A DNA stretch of 22,370 bases from CBDDBX01 sp965225955. Lineage in GTDB: Bacteria; Acidobacteriota; Aminicenantia; UBA2199. The notes below the pieces were generated by a model, which was not told where the DNA came from, made no database searches, and was given only the letters and a program-made list of their open reading frames with translations. The stretch's first letter is position 1; every line of letters begins with the position of its first letter. Below, piece by piece: positions 1 to 6,083 of this stretch. A program made the position numbers and the translations under genes. The stretch covers positions 1 through 22,370 of the forward strand of contig CBDDBX010000039.1 in assembly GCA_965225955.1 (NCBI GenBank), given 5' to 3'.

Positions 1-152
1 GATTCGTCATCCCAGCCAGCTCTTATACAGTTAAGACCTCTCTTCCTGAAAGCCTCCACCATAATATTATCTTCATCAAATGCCACCTTGCTCTTAAGAT
101 CAGCATCCTTATCCATTAACTCATTATCCGTAACAATTACTACATCGATCAT
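1..152 (-). CDS. ATP-grasp-like protein, N-terminal fragment (partial)
   Basis: Only the first ~50 residues are present; the gene runs off the left edge. The product begins MIDVVIVTDNE and continues with a D-N-x-M-V-E-A-F-R-K-R-G-L-N-C block followed by AGWDDE. A leading hydrophobic strand, an 'open, mutually chosen D plus A(L/F)...RG' helix and a W-D-D end are what the N-terminal domain of RimK/glutathione-synthetase-like ATP-grasp proteins looks like, as I remember that family; the catalytic domain is not visible. Two in-frame ATGs exist, at 158 and 152. The ribosome site (GGAG read on the minus strand just above 158) is too close to the first ATG but has normal spacing to the second, so 152 is preferred. 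It is divergent from the YhcG gene at 288. The family assignment is tentative. Confidence 0.5.
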   Translation of the reverse strand, partial: MIDVVIVTDNELMDKDADLKSKVAFDEDNIMVEAFRKRGLNCIRAGWDDE

Positions 153-287
153 AAACATACTCCTGCAAAACTACCCCAATTGTACACCAGAATGATCTGC
201 TTATTTTACTGGTTCTGAAATTTGTGTATATGTGGCTGTTGAAAATAAAAATAATAAGTGGTAAGTTTAATTGAAACAGGAGAGGAA

Positions 288-1424
288 ATGAATGAAAGAA
301 ATACTGATGATGTTAAACGAGATATTAGAAAACGTTTGGATAAAGGTAACAATGAAGATGTCATTATGCCTGCTACGATATCTTCTTCAGAATTACCAGA
401 AGGTTATTCTGAGTTTCTGTCAGGTTTGAAAAATCGAATCAGAACTGAGTGTGTAAAAACAGTACTTTCTGCTAATAGTATTCTTGTGTTAATGTACTGG
501 AATATTGGTGTATCTATTTTGAAAAAACAGAAAAATGAAGGGTGGGGTAGTAAAATTATCGATAAAATATCCAATGATTTGCGTGAATCATTTCCTGAAA
601 TGAAAGGTTTTTCTGCAAGAAACCTGAAGTATATGAGGAAATTTGCTGAGACATGGGTGGATATTGAAATTGTGCAAGCGGTGCTTGCACAAATTAGTTG
701 GTACCATAATTTAGCACTTCTGGAAAAATTGCAGGATAGGGATTTACGCTTGTGGTATGCTAAAAAAACAATAGAGAATGGTTGGAGCCGGAACATTCTG
801 GTTGCACAAATTGAATTAGAGATTCATAAGAGAGCTGGGAAAAGTATTAATAATTTTGCTGTTTCTTTACCACCAGAAGAATCAGACATGGTGAATCAGA
901 TTTTCAAGGACCCTTATCTTTTTGATTTTCTGGGAACTTCCAATTTACGTAGAGAGAATGAACTGGAAGTAAAGCTTATTAAGCATCTGGAGAAATTTTT
1001 ACTGGAACTGGGTACGGGATTCTCTTTTGTTGGGAGACAGGTGCATATTGAAGTAGGTAAAAGTGATTTTTATATTGATTTGCTCTTCTATCATCTCAGG
1101 TTAAGATGCTATGTAGTTGTTGAACTGAAAGCTGGTAAGTTCTGTCCAGGTCATATTAGCCAGTTGAACATGTATATGAATTTAGTTGACGAAGTTCTGG
1201 CTCACTCGGATGATAAATCAACCATTGGGCTTTTATTAGTTAAAGAAAAGAATTGTACTGTGGTTAAATATTCTTTGGCAGGAAACACTAAGCCGATAGG
1301 TGTAGCAGAGTGGGAACAGGTGTTTGATGATATTTTGCCAGAAAGTCTGCAGGCTGATTTGCCTTCAGTTGAAGAGATTGAAAGTGAACTGAGTTTGGGA
1401 GGTAGTATGGAAAGCTCCGGGTAA
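288..1424 (+). CDS. YhcG / DUF1016 family PD-(D/E)xK nuclease
   Basis: 378 aa, full length for the YhcG family. Residues about 35-200 form the DUF1016 N-terminal helical domain, with family signatures FSARNLKYMRKFA, a WYHN motif (WGHN in many relatives), LWYAKKTIENGWSR and a Q-I-E helix. Residues about 225-350 form the PD-(D/E)xK nuclease fold: D264 in DFYIDLLFYH and E279-x-K281 in VVVELKAGK are the expected catalytic residues, so the enzyme looks intact. Family members are putative DNA endonucleases often found near mobile or defence genes; the physiological role is not well defined. The start at 288 follows AGGAG with 5-nt spacing; an in-frame GTG at 258 lacks a ribosome site and was rejected. 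The gene stands alone, 71 bp before a secreted protein on the same strand. A perfect 10-bp inverted repeat lies inside it at 670-692. Confidence 0.9.
   Translation: MNERNTDDVKRDIRKRLDKGNNEDVIMPATISSSELPEGYSEFLSGLKNRIRTECVKTVLSANSILVLMYWNIGVSILKKQKNEGWGSKIIDKISNDLRESFPEMKGFSARNLKYMRKFAETWVDIEIVQAVLAQISWYHNLALLEKLQDRDLRLWYAKKTIENGWSRNILVAQIELEIHKRAGKSINNFAVSLPPEESDMVNQIFKDPYLFDFLGTSNLRRENELEVKLIKHLEKFLLELGTGFSFVGRQVHIEVGKSDFYIDLLFYHLRLRCYVVVELKAGKFCPGHISQLNMYMNLVDEVLAHSDDKSTIGLLLVKEKNCTVVKYSLAGNTKPIGVAEWEQVFDDILPESLQADLPSVEEIESELSLGGSMESSG
670..692. repeat. perfect 10-bp inverted repeat inside the YhcG gene
   Basis: TTGTGCAAGC at 670-679 and GCTTGCACAA at 683-692 are exact reverse complements around a GGT loop. 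It encodes the VQAVLAQ segment just before the conserved WYHN motif. It may simply follow from the palindromic codon order of Q-A-V-L-A-Q, or form an mRNA or DNA hairpin. Confidence 0.85.
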
Positions 1425-1483
1425 TAATGGTGTGTAATATTATCATTGTTTGTAAATGTATGGTTTCTGATAAGAATTCAGGT

Positions 1484-1489
1484 TATCAT
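1484..1489 (+). promoter_or_regulatory. possible -10 element giving a leaderless start
   Basis: TATCAT (5 of 6 to TATAAT) ends 6 nt before the ATG at 1496, and no ribosome site is visible. No good -35 lies 16-18 nt upstream (TGGTTT). The arrangement parallels that of the paralogue at 20861. Confidence 0.35.
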
Positions 1490-1495
1490 TGATCT

Positions 1496-2272
1496 ATGAA
1501 ATTGATTGTAAGTTTATTAATTCTGTTTTTGAGTGTTTCTGTATCAGCTCAGCAATTTGGCTGGAAAGGTAATAGTACCGACAGTCCAGGTTATCTTCCA
1601 TGCTTCTACCCCAAAAATGACGAAGATGTAATCCGTAACCTCAAACACTACCTTAATAACCAGTACAGAAAAGGAGTGGATCTTTCATTCATATTCAAGA
1701 AAAAAAGCCGTGGCACTGATAATAGAAAGAGTATTGCTCTCGATTTTCTCAGAGGTAAGAAGAGTGTCTCTGTTGGTGCAGTTATAAAAGTTATAAATAA
1801 ATCTGATCTTTTCAGATATAAACACTATTTTCTGATCTCCCTTGTTAATGAAAAAGATGAAGCCATCAGTCGTTATGTAATGTCAGACAGAGGAGAAGTT
1901 TTTGCAGATATTGCTGCACCGGAAGGAAAGACTCTGGCAAAATGCCTCACAACAACTGAAATAAGTAACTTTGTTAAAACAAAAACTGAACTAAGAGGCA
2001 GGAATCTGAGATTCAAAAGAGTATTTTACCGGACACACGCAATCTACGAAGCACCATGCTGGGAAGCCTTTGACATAAACGGAGTAATGTATCTTATAGA
2101 CAATCCAGATAAATTATCAGATAAACCCAGACTCTATAAAATAGCCAAAAGAACAAAGTGGACCGTAGAAGCCAGAATACAGTACTACAGGAACCTGAAA
2201 CAGAAAGATTCCGGGACAAAATATATAATAGACAAAAAGAACAACAAACTCCTCACCCTCAAAGAAATTTGA
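1496..2272 (+). CDS. secreted protein of unknown family (paralogue of 20861-21787)
   Basis: 258 aa. Residues 1-18 (MKLIVSLLILFLSVSVSA, then QQ) are a clear Sec signal peptide with an ASA-type cleavage site, so the protein is exported to the periplasm or outside. I recognise no named domain. The mature part is basic and begins with F-G-W-K-G-N. It aligns by eye with the protein at 20861-21787: YP..xEDV...L.HY....Y, later a D-F-x-x-G-K block, then G..x.KI/V.....R...YF.L...V...... with similar spacing over about 100 residues. The C-terminal 80 residues are less similar. There is no transmembrane segment after the signal. The ATG at 1496 has no ribosome site; a TATCAT 6 nt upstream suggests a leaderless message. 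It follows the YhcG gene by 71 bp but looks independently expressed. Function unknown. Confidence 0.8.
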   Translation: MKLIVSLLILFLSVSVSAQQFGWKGNSTDSPGYLPCFYPKNDEDVIRNLKHYLNNQYRKGVDLSFIFKKKSRGTDNRKSIALDFLRGKKSVSVGAVIKVINKSDLFRYKHYFLISLVNEKDEAISRYVMSDRGEVFADIAAPEGKTLAKCLTTTEISNFVKTKTELRGRNLRFKRVFYRTHAIYEAPCWEAFDINGVMYLIDNPDKLSDKPRLYKIAKRTKWTVEARIQYYRNLKQKDSGTKYIIDKKNNKLLTLKEI

Positions 2273-2307
2273 CCCTCTGCACCATTAATTAACACAAACT
2301 CCCGTAG

Positions 2308-2329
2308 GGTGGTACCCGTGTGTACCACC
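2308..2329. repeat. hairpin, 8-bp perfect stem
   Basis: GGTGGTAC (2308-2315) and GTACCACC (2322-2329) flank a CCGTGT loop. It lies 36 nt after the stop of the secreted-protein gene. With no T-run after it, it is a poor intrinsic terminator and more likely part of the repeat nest. Confidence 0.6.
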
Positions 2330-2487
2330 GTTTAATAAATCATGCACCATTTCACAAAAGGCACACACAGAAGGAGAATTCTACCCGTACGTTTGTAATG
2401 AGACGCAATGATGCGTCTGTACACCATTGTTTCAGATGTTAAATGGTGCAGGGGGATGGGTTGGTGAGTCTGTTTTTTTATTGCAAA

Positions 2488-2507
2488 GGGCGTGCCATGG
2501 CAAGCCC
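2488..2507. repeat. 20-bp near-perfect palindrome
   Basis: GGGCGTGCCATGGCAAGCCC is self-complementary except for one pair, and is followed by CTACA. The same GGGC...GCCCCTACA outline recurs at 2782-2829. Confidence 0.6.
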
Positions 2508-2575
2508 CTACATTTCTGGCTATTCTGTTAGAAAATTGTGCTGGTAGATAACAACTGTGTTGATTGGTTCGTGCT

Positions 2576-2644
2576 GGAAGTCATTAAAACCACCCCGTCA
2601 GCTGCGCTGCCTTAATGAATAATGCAGCTTGCTGCCACCCCTCC
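2576..2644 (-). repeat. interspersed repeat, copy 1
   Basis: Read on the minus strand this is GGAGGGGTGGCAGCAAGCTG, about 20 variable bases, then GCAGCTGACGGGGTGGT and TTTAATGACTTCC. A second copy with the same ends lies at 17469-17536 in the opposite orientation. It is non-coding. I recall repeats with this GGAGGGGTGGC...CGGGGTGGT frame from many environmental bacterial genomes. Confidence 0.65.
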
Positions 2645-2767
2645 TTGTTGTGAACAAAGTGACAAGCTAACGCTTGCTCCCATCTCACCTATTTTTTCAG
2701 ACTCACGCTTCGCTTACCGTCTTCAGAGGTGAGAGGGATATTCTGTTTGGCTTTTATGAAATGGTGC

Positions 2768-2855
2768 ATGACTTATTAAACGGGCGCATACTCCTTCATT
2801 TTTCGCAAATGAAGTCGATGCGCCCCTACAAACCGTGTTTCTTTTAATAAGTCAT
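2768..2855. repeat. nested triple inverted repeat
   Basis: Three inverted repeats are nested around one centre: outer ATGACTTATTAAA (2768-2780) with TTTAATAAGTCAT (2843-2855), middle GGGCGCAT (2782-2789) with ATGCGCCC (2818-2825), inner CTTCATTT (2794-2801) with AAATGAAG (2807-2814). All arms are exact. The left outer arm is shared with the right terminal repeat of the 2328-2783 element. Confidence 0.75.
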
Positions 2856-2857
2856 AT

Positions 2858-2886
2858 TTGCATTATGGGCGGGTTTTTTATAAAAT
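2858..2886 (+). promoter_or_regulatory. predicted promoter of hslO
   Basis: TTGCAT (2858-2863), 17-bp spacer, TAAAAT (2881-2886). The predicted start near 2893 gives a leader of about 30 nt containing AGGAG. The -35 begins 3 bp after the repeat nest ends, so the insertions stop at the edge of the promoter. Confidence 0.5.
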
Positions 2887-2923
2887 AAGGCCTCTAGGTT
2901 ACTGTTTCAATTCAGGAGTAAAT

Positions 2924-3859
2924 ATGGAAAAGAAAGATATATTCAATGGTGATGTAAAAAAACAGCTTCTTGCCCGTAAGGATGATCGTATTCACAAATT
3001 TCTTCTTGGTGATGGTATGATCCGTGGCGCAATGATTTCGGGAGTAACTCTTGTTAATGAGATGAGAGCGAACCACGATCTTGATCCTTTTGCTACTCTG
3101 GCTCTTGGTCAGGGGTATTTAGCTGGTGGTCTTTTGAGTTCAACTCTGAAAGAGGGTGATCGTATTGCTCTTTCTGTTGATTGCAGTGGTTCTATTAAAG
3201 GTCTCACTGTTGAAACAACTTTTCACGGGGAAGTGAGAGGTTTTATTAAGAATAAAAACTTTATTCAGGATTCAGAGCCCGATTCATTTGACCTGAGTAA
3301 ATACTACGGCAACGGAGTAATGACTCTTACCAGATATACAAAGAATGCAAAGCAGCCTTACAGTGGTACTGTTGAGATGAGGTTCGGAAGTATGGCTCTT
3401 GATCTTGCCAACTACTTCTACTCTTCAGATCAGACTCCAACTGTTTTTAATCTCAGTATCCACTTTAACGATGAAGGTGAAGTAATCGGTGCTGGGGGTG
3501 TTTTTCTTCAGGCTATGCCTGGTGCGGAACCGGAGCTAATTAACAGGCTTGCTGAAATTGCACAGAGTCTTCCATCAATTGGTAAGAATCTGGCTGAAGG
3601 TGTTAAGGTTGAAGACTATATTAATAAAAACTTTGAAGATCTGAAACCTGAGATTCTTGCAAGTAAGAGAGTTGAGTTTTTCTGTACCTGTAATAAAAAG
3701 AGTGTTACATCAATGATAGAGATGCTGCCGGAAGATGAACTGAAAGATGTTAAAGAGAATGGGCCTTTTCCTCTGAGCATCAACTGTAATAACTGCAATA
3801 CCTCCTACGAATTTTCAAAGGAAGAGCTTGCAGGGATTGAGAAAATTAAACCAAATTAA
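2924..3859 (+). CDS. hslO: Hsp33 redox-regulated chaperonin
   Basis: 311 aa, slightly longer than the usual ~290. Hsp33 is a cytoplasmic holdase that binds unfolding proteins when oxidation releases zinc from its C-terminal switch. The N-terminal body carries family features such as G-D-G-M-I-R-G, a T-L-A-L-G-Q-G-Y-L-A-G-G-L-L-S-S helix, GDRIALSVDCSGSIKGLTVE, and GAGGVFLQAMPGA. The switch is complete: C254-x-C256 and C288-x-x-C291 are the four zinc ligands, so redox regulation should work. The start at 2924 follows AGGAG with 5-nt spacing; a longer reading frame from 2858 runs through the promoter and has no ribosome site. It converges on the acyltransferase gene, and the two stop codons overlap in a shared TTAA (3856-3859), so no terminator separates them. 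Confidence 0.95.
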   Translation: MEKKDIFNGDVKKQLLARKDDRIHKFLLGDGMIRGAMISGVTLVNEMRANHDLDPFATLALGQGYLAGGLLSSTLKEGDRIALSVDCSGSIKGLTVETTFHGEVRGFIKNKNFIQDSEPDSFDLSKYYGNGVMTLTRYTKNAKQPYSGTVEMRFGSMALDLANYFYSSDQTPTVFNLSIHFNDEGEVIGAGGVFLQAMPGAEPELINRLAEIAQSLPSIGKNLAEGVKVEDYINKNFEDLKPEILASKRVEFFCTCNKKSVTSMIEMLPEDELKDVKENGPFPLSINCNNCNTSYEFSKEELAGIEKIKPN

Positions 3860-4491
3860 ATAGATTCTGCAGCTCTTTGGGCAAGGAGATCCATCTTCTC
3901 TTCAAGAAAAAGAGTTGCTTCTTCACGACTAAGCGCCTCATACTCCTGAGGCATAATCTCTTTACCAAAGATAAAAACTATTTTTGAAAAAGGTTTAGGG
4001 ATTTTGAATCTGTCCCAGGTTTTTTCAAAAACCTTCTCTCTGCTCGATACCCAGGCCATAGGTACAATAGGGGTTCCTGTCTTGATTGCCAGGGAAATTA
4101 CCCCTTCTTTTACTTTTTTAACAGGACCTCTTGGGCCATCGGCAGTTATATATATACCTTTATTATCAGATTTCAGAAGTCTTATGAGATTTATAAGGGC
4201 TCTTGCTCCGCCTTTTGAAGATGAGCCTCTTACAGGATCTGTTCCAAAAGCTTTTGCCACAGCAGCTACAAGTTCTCCATCTTTTGACTGTGATATAAGA
4301 GGAGAGATACCGCTGTTTTTGAATATGTGGAGATCAAAAAAGATCTGTCTGTGCCAGGTCATGAATATTTTTGATGAGAAACCCTGTTTCAGATCTGCTT
4401 CTTTAATGATTTTCTTTCTGCAGGTTAATACAGTTAATGATATAAGTAAGCGGGAGAGTCTCCCGATTAGTTTCAGTTGAAAAGGGCTCAT
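3856..4491 (-). CDS. DUF374 / lysophospholipid acyltransferase family protein
   Basis: 211 aa, the usual size for DUF374 proteins, which resemble lipid A or lysophospholipid acyltransferases and act at the inner membrane. Signatures visible in order: an N-terminal hydrophobic helix (SRLLISLTVLTC), a TWHRQIFF block where relatives have WHxR, SQSKDGEL, PVRGSSSKGG, ITADGPRGPVKKVKEGVISLA, TGTPIVPMAW and KTWDRFKIPKPF. The D-G-P-R-G-P motif and the R-G-S-S block are diagnostic for the family. The start codon at 4491 overlaps the stop of the response regulator gene as ATGA, so it is co-transcribed with and probably translationally coupled to it. The substrate is not determinable from sequence. Its pairing with a response regulator suggests envelope-lipid adjustment, which is inference. 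Confidence 0.9.
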   Translation of the reverse strand: MSPFQLKLIGRLSRLLISLTVLTCRKKIIKEADLKQGFSSKIFMTWHRQIFFDLHIFKNSGISPLISQSKDGELVAAVAKAFGTDPVRGSSSKGGARALINLIRLLKSDNKGIYITADGPRGPVKKVKEGVISLAIKTGTPIVPMAWVSSREKVFEKTWDRFKIPKPFSKIVFIFGKEIMPQEYEALSREEATLFLEEKMDLLAQRAAESI

Positions 4492-5846
4492 CGGTTCAGG
4501 TGGTGCTCCTTTATCTTTTCCAGAAGGGTTTTGTAATTTACCTGAAGTATCTCTGCTGCTTTTGATTTATTAAAACCTGTTTCTTCAAGAACCTCTTCAA
4601 TTTTCATCTTCTCAACCAGTTTGGCTGCATTGTGAGTTACCTCTTTCAGAGTACCCTGAAGTGAGAATGATGATGAGGGATTAAAAACCGGTTTAGGAAG
4701 CATTATATCTTCAGGTTTAAGGATTTCAGAGGAAGAGTTTATAACTGCTCTCTCAATAGTATTCTGTAGTTCCCTGATATTACCAGGCCAGGAGTAAGCT
4801 GCAAGTTTAGAGCCTGCTTCAGGGGAGATACCCTGAATTCTGCTGTTTATATCTTTTGCAAACTTCTTAAGGAAGAATTCAGCAAGAAGAGGTACATCTT
4901 CTTTACGGTTTCTCAGTGGAGGAAGCTCAATGGGGAAGATGTTTATTCTATAGAAAAGATCTGCACGAAACTCTGAATTTGCAACAGCATCAGACAGATC
5001 CTTGTTTGTGGCAAAGATGAATCTTATATCCAGCTCAGTTTCCTGATTACTACCAATCCGGGTAACTTTCTTCTCTTCAAGGACTCTTAATAGTTTCCCC
5101 TGAAGATTGAAAGGAAGGTCACCGATTTCATCCATAAAAAAAGTGCCTTTCTGAGCTAGTTCCAGTTTCCCTATTCTCTGCTGATAGGCATCTGTATATG
5201 ATCCCTTCTCATGGCCAAAAAGTTCGTTTTCCAGAAGCTGTTCAGGAATTGATGCTGCATTAATTGCGATAAAAGGCGCATCTTTTCTGGAACTTAGGTT
5301 GTGTATTGCACGGGCAAAGAGCTCTTTGCCTGTCCCACTCTCTCCAAGCAGAAGAGCCGGAGTATTTGTAGCAGCTACTCTTTTGAGTTTTTCTGCCTCT
5401 TCCATTATGGCTCTGCTCTGACCAATAATTGTGTTCTGGTTCATTCGATTGGCAAAAGCCTCTTTCAGAACTATATTCTCCCTCATGATTCTGGTGGATT
5501 CCAGAGCTTTGTCGATAACTATAAAAAGGTATGAAGGATCAACAGGTTTTGATACAAAATCGAAAGCTCCCTCTTTTATAGCTTCAACAGCAGTTTCAAT
5601 TGTACCGAAGGCTGTTAAAATTATAACGGGAATATTGAGATGTTTTATCCTTTTAAAGAAGGTCAGTCCATCCATATCAGGAAGCTGAAAATCAGAAATT
5701 ATAAGATCAAAACTCTCTTTTTTCAGAATAAGGGAAGCTGTAGAGGTGTCTTCAGCGGTTTTTGTTTTATGTCCCCGGTCTCCTATTATTGTTGAGAGCA
5801 TCTCCCGCATACCGGAATTATCTTCTATTATAAGAATTTTGGCCAT
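4488..5846 (-). CDS. NtrC-type sigma54 response regulator
   Basis: 452 aa. Receiver domain 1-120: acidic pair E8/D9, phospho-acceptor D52 in IISDFQLPDMDG, T78, K100. AAA+ domain ~138-370: Walker A GESGTGK (168-174), Walker B FFMDEIGD (D239/E240), arginine-rich FRADLFYRINIFPIELPPLR. Fis-type HTH at ~410-450 (MKIEEVLEETGFNKSKAAEILQ split by one turn). The loop that normally reads GAFTGA is GSYTDA (215-220): the key threonine is kept, F is replaced conservatively by Y, but G5 is D. GAFTDA-like loops occur in other regulators as I recall, so activity is possible but sigma54 contact may be altered. No histidine kinase lies in the window. The start at 5846 (MAKILIIEDN) is preferred over an upstream TTG at 5882 on homology, and a TATAAT 7 nt before it predicts a leaderless mRNA. 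It overlaps the downstream acyltransferase gene by 4 nt. Confidence 0.93.
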   Translation of the reverse strand: MAKILIIEDNSGMREMLSTIIGDRGHKTKTAEDTSTASLILKKESFDLIISDFQLPDMDGLTFFKRIKHLNIPVIILTAFGTIETAVEAIKEGAFDFVSKPVDPSYLFIVIDKALESTRIMRENIVLKEAFANRMNQNTIIGQSRAIMEEAEKLKRVAATNTPALLLGESGTGKELFARAIHNLSSRKDAPFIAINAASIPEQLLENELFGHEKGSYTDAYQQRIGKLELAQKGTFFMDEIGDLPFNLQGKLLRVLEEKKVTRIGSNQETELDIRFIFATNKDLSDAVANSEFRADLFYRINIFPIELPPLRNRKEDVPLLAEFFLKKFAKDINSRIQGISPEAGSKLAAYSWPGNIRELQNTIERAVINSSSEILKPEDIMLPKPVFNPSSSFSLQGTLKEVTHNAAKLVEKMKIEEVLEETGFNKSKAAEILQVNYKTLLEKIKEHHLNR

Positions 5847-5853
5847 TGACTGA

Positions 5854-5882
5854 ATTATAAGAGAAAAGAGAGTCACGTTCAA
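5854..5882 (-). promoter_or_regulatory. predicted promoter of the response regulator
   Basis: On the minus strand TTGAAC (5882-5877), exactly 17 bp, then perfect TATAAT (5859-5854). The start point should fall at 5847-5846, i.e. on the A of the ATG. No ribosome site is present, consistent with a leaderless transcript. Confidence 0.6.
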
Positions 5883-5922
5883 TATGGTGTTGTAGGTGAT
5901 TCTGTTAAAAGATGGGTAAGGC

Positions 5923-5985
5923 AGCAGAAGCTTTTTATCTGCTCATTGAGGTGTACAGAACCCCGGAGCTTCTGCTCCAGGGTTC
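5923..5985. repeat. two mutually exclusive hairpins after hutH
   Basis: A strong hairpin at 5958-5985 (GAACCCCGGAGC, TTCT loop, GCTCCAGGGTTC, one mismatch) shares bases with a longer-range pairing, AGCAGAAGCT (5923-5932) with AGCTTCTGCT (5967-5976). It lies about 100 nt past the hutH stop and about 75 bp upstream of the response-regulator promoter. The sequence after the hairpin on the hutH side has no T-run, so termination is uncertain; it may be another palindromic repeat. Confidence 0.5.
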
Positions 5986-6083
5986 TATCTATCCCGAAAA
6001 CTACCGGCAAAGTAACTTAAGATATAATTGGAGGCCTATATCATTATGATGTTAAACCGGTTTTTTCGTTCATTATTGATATT

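Larger units (their letters stand above)
2328..2783. mobile_element. MITE-like element with 27-bp terminal inverted repeats
   Basis: The 27 bases at 2328-2354 and the 27 bases at 2757-2783 are reverse complements with a single mismatch (26 of 27). They share the core TAATAA[A/G]TCATGCACCATT. The 456-bp span has no ORF of useful size. No flanking target duplication is obvious. It could be a non-autonomous transposable element or a composite of smaller repeats sharing one sequence. Confidence 0.5.
2273..2857. repeat. palindrome-rich intergenic repeat nest
   Basis: No gene is visible in these ~585 bp. The stretch is a mosaic of short inverted repeats: a hairpin at 2308-2329 (arms GGTGGTAC), one at 2401-2418 (arms AGACGCA), a near-perfect 20-bp palindrome at 2488-2507, an interspersed repeat at 2576-2644, CTCACC...GGTGAG arms around 2685-2735, and a nested stem at 2768-2855. 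The sequence TGCACCATT or its complement occurs four times (near 2277, 2343, 2443 and 2762). Several units end in GCCCCTACA or similar (2504, 2822). It looks like successive insertion of small non-coding mobile repeats. Confidence 0.75.

Noticed and set aside
258..287. Upstream GTG start for the YhcG gene
   Set aside because: No ribosome site; the ATG at 288 has AGGAG at ideal spacing.
2273..2857. Transposase gene or remnant
   Set aside because: No reading frame of useful length and no recognisable DDE or tyrosine transposase motif; the region holds only palindromic repeats.
4004..4480. 158-codon plus-strand reading frame
   Set aside because: It is antisense to the DUF374 acyltransferase, whose family motifs are clear; no ribosome site or recognisable product.
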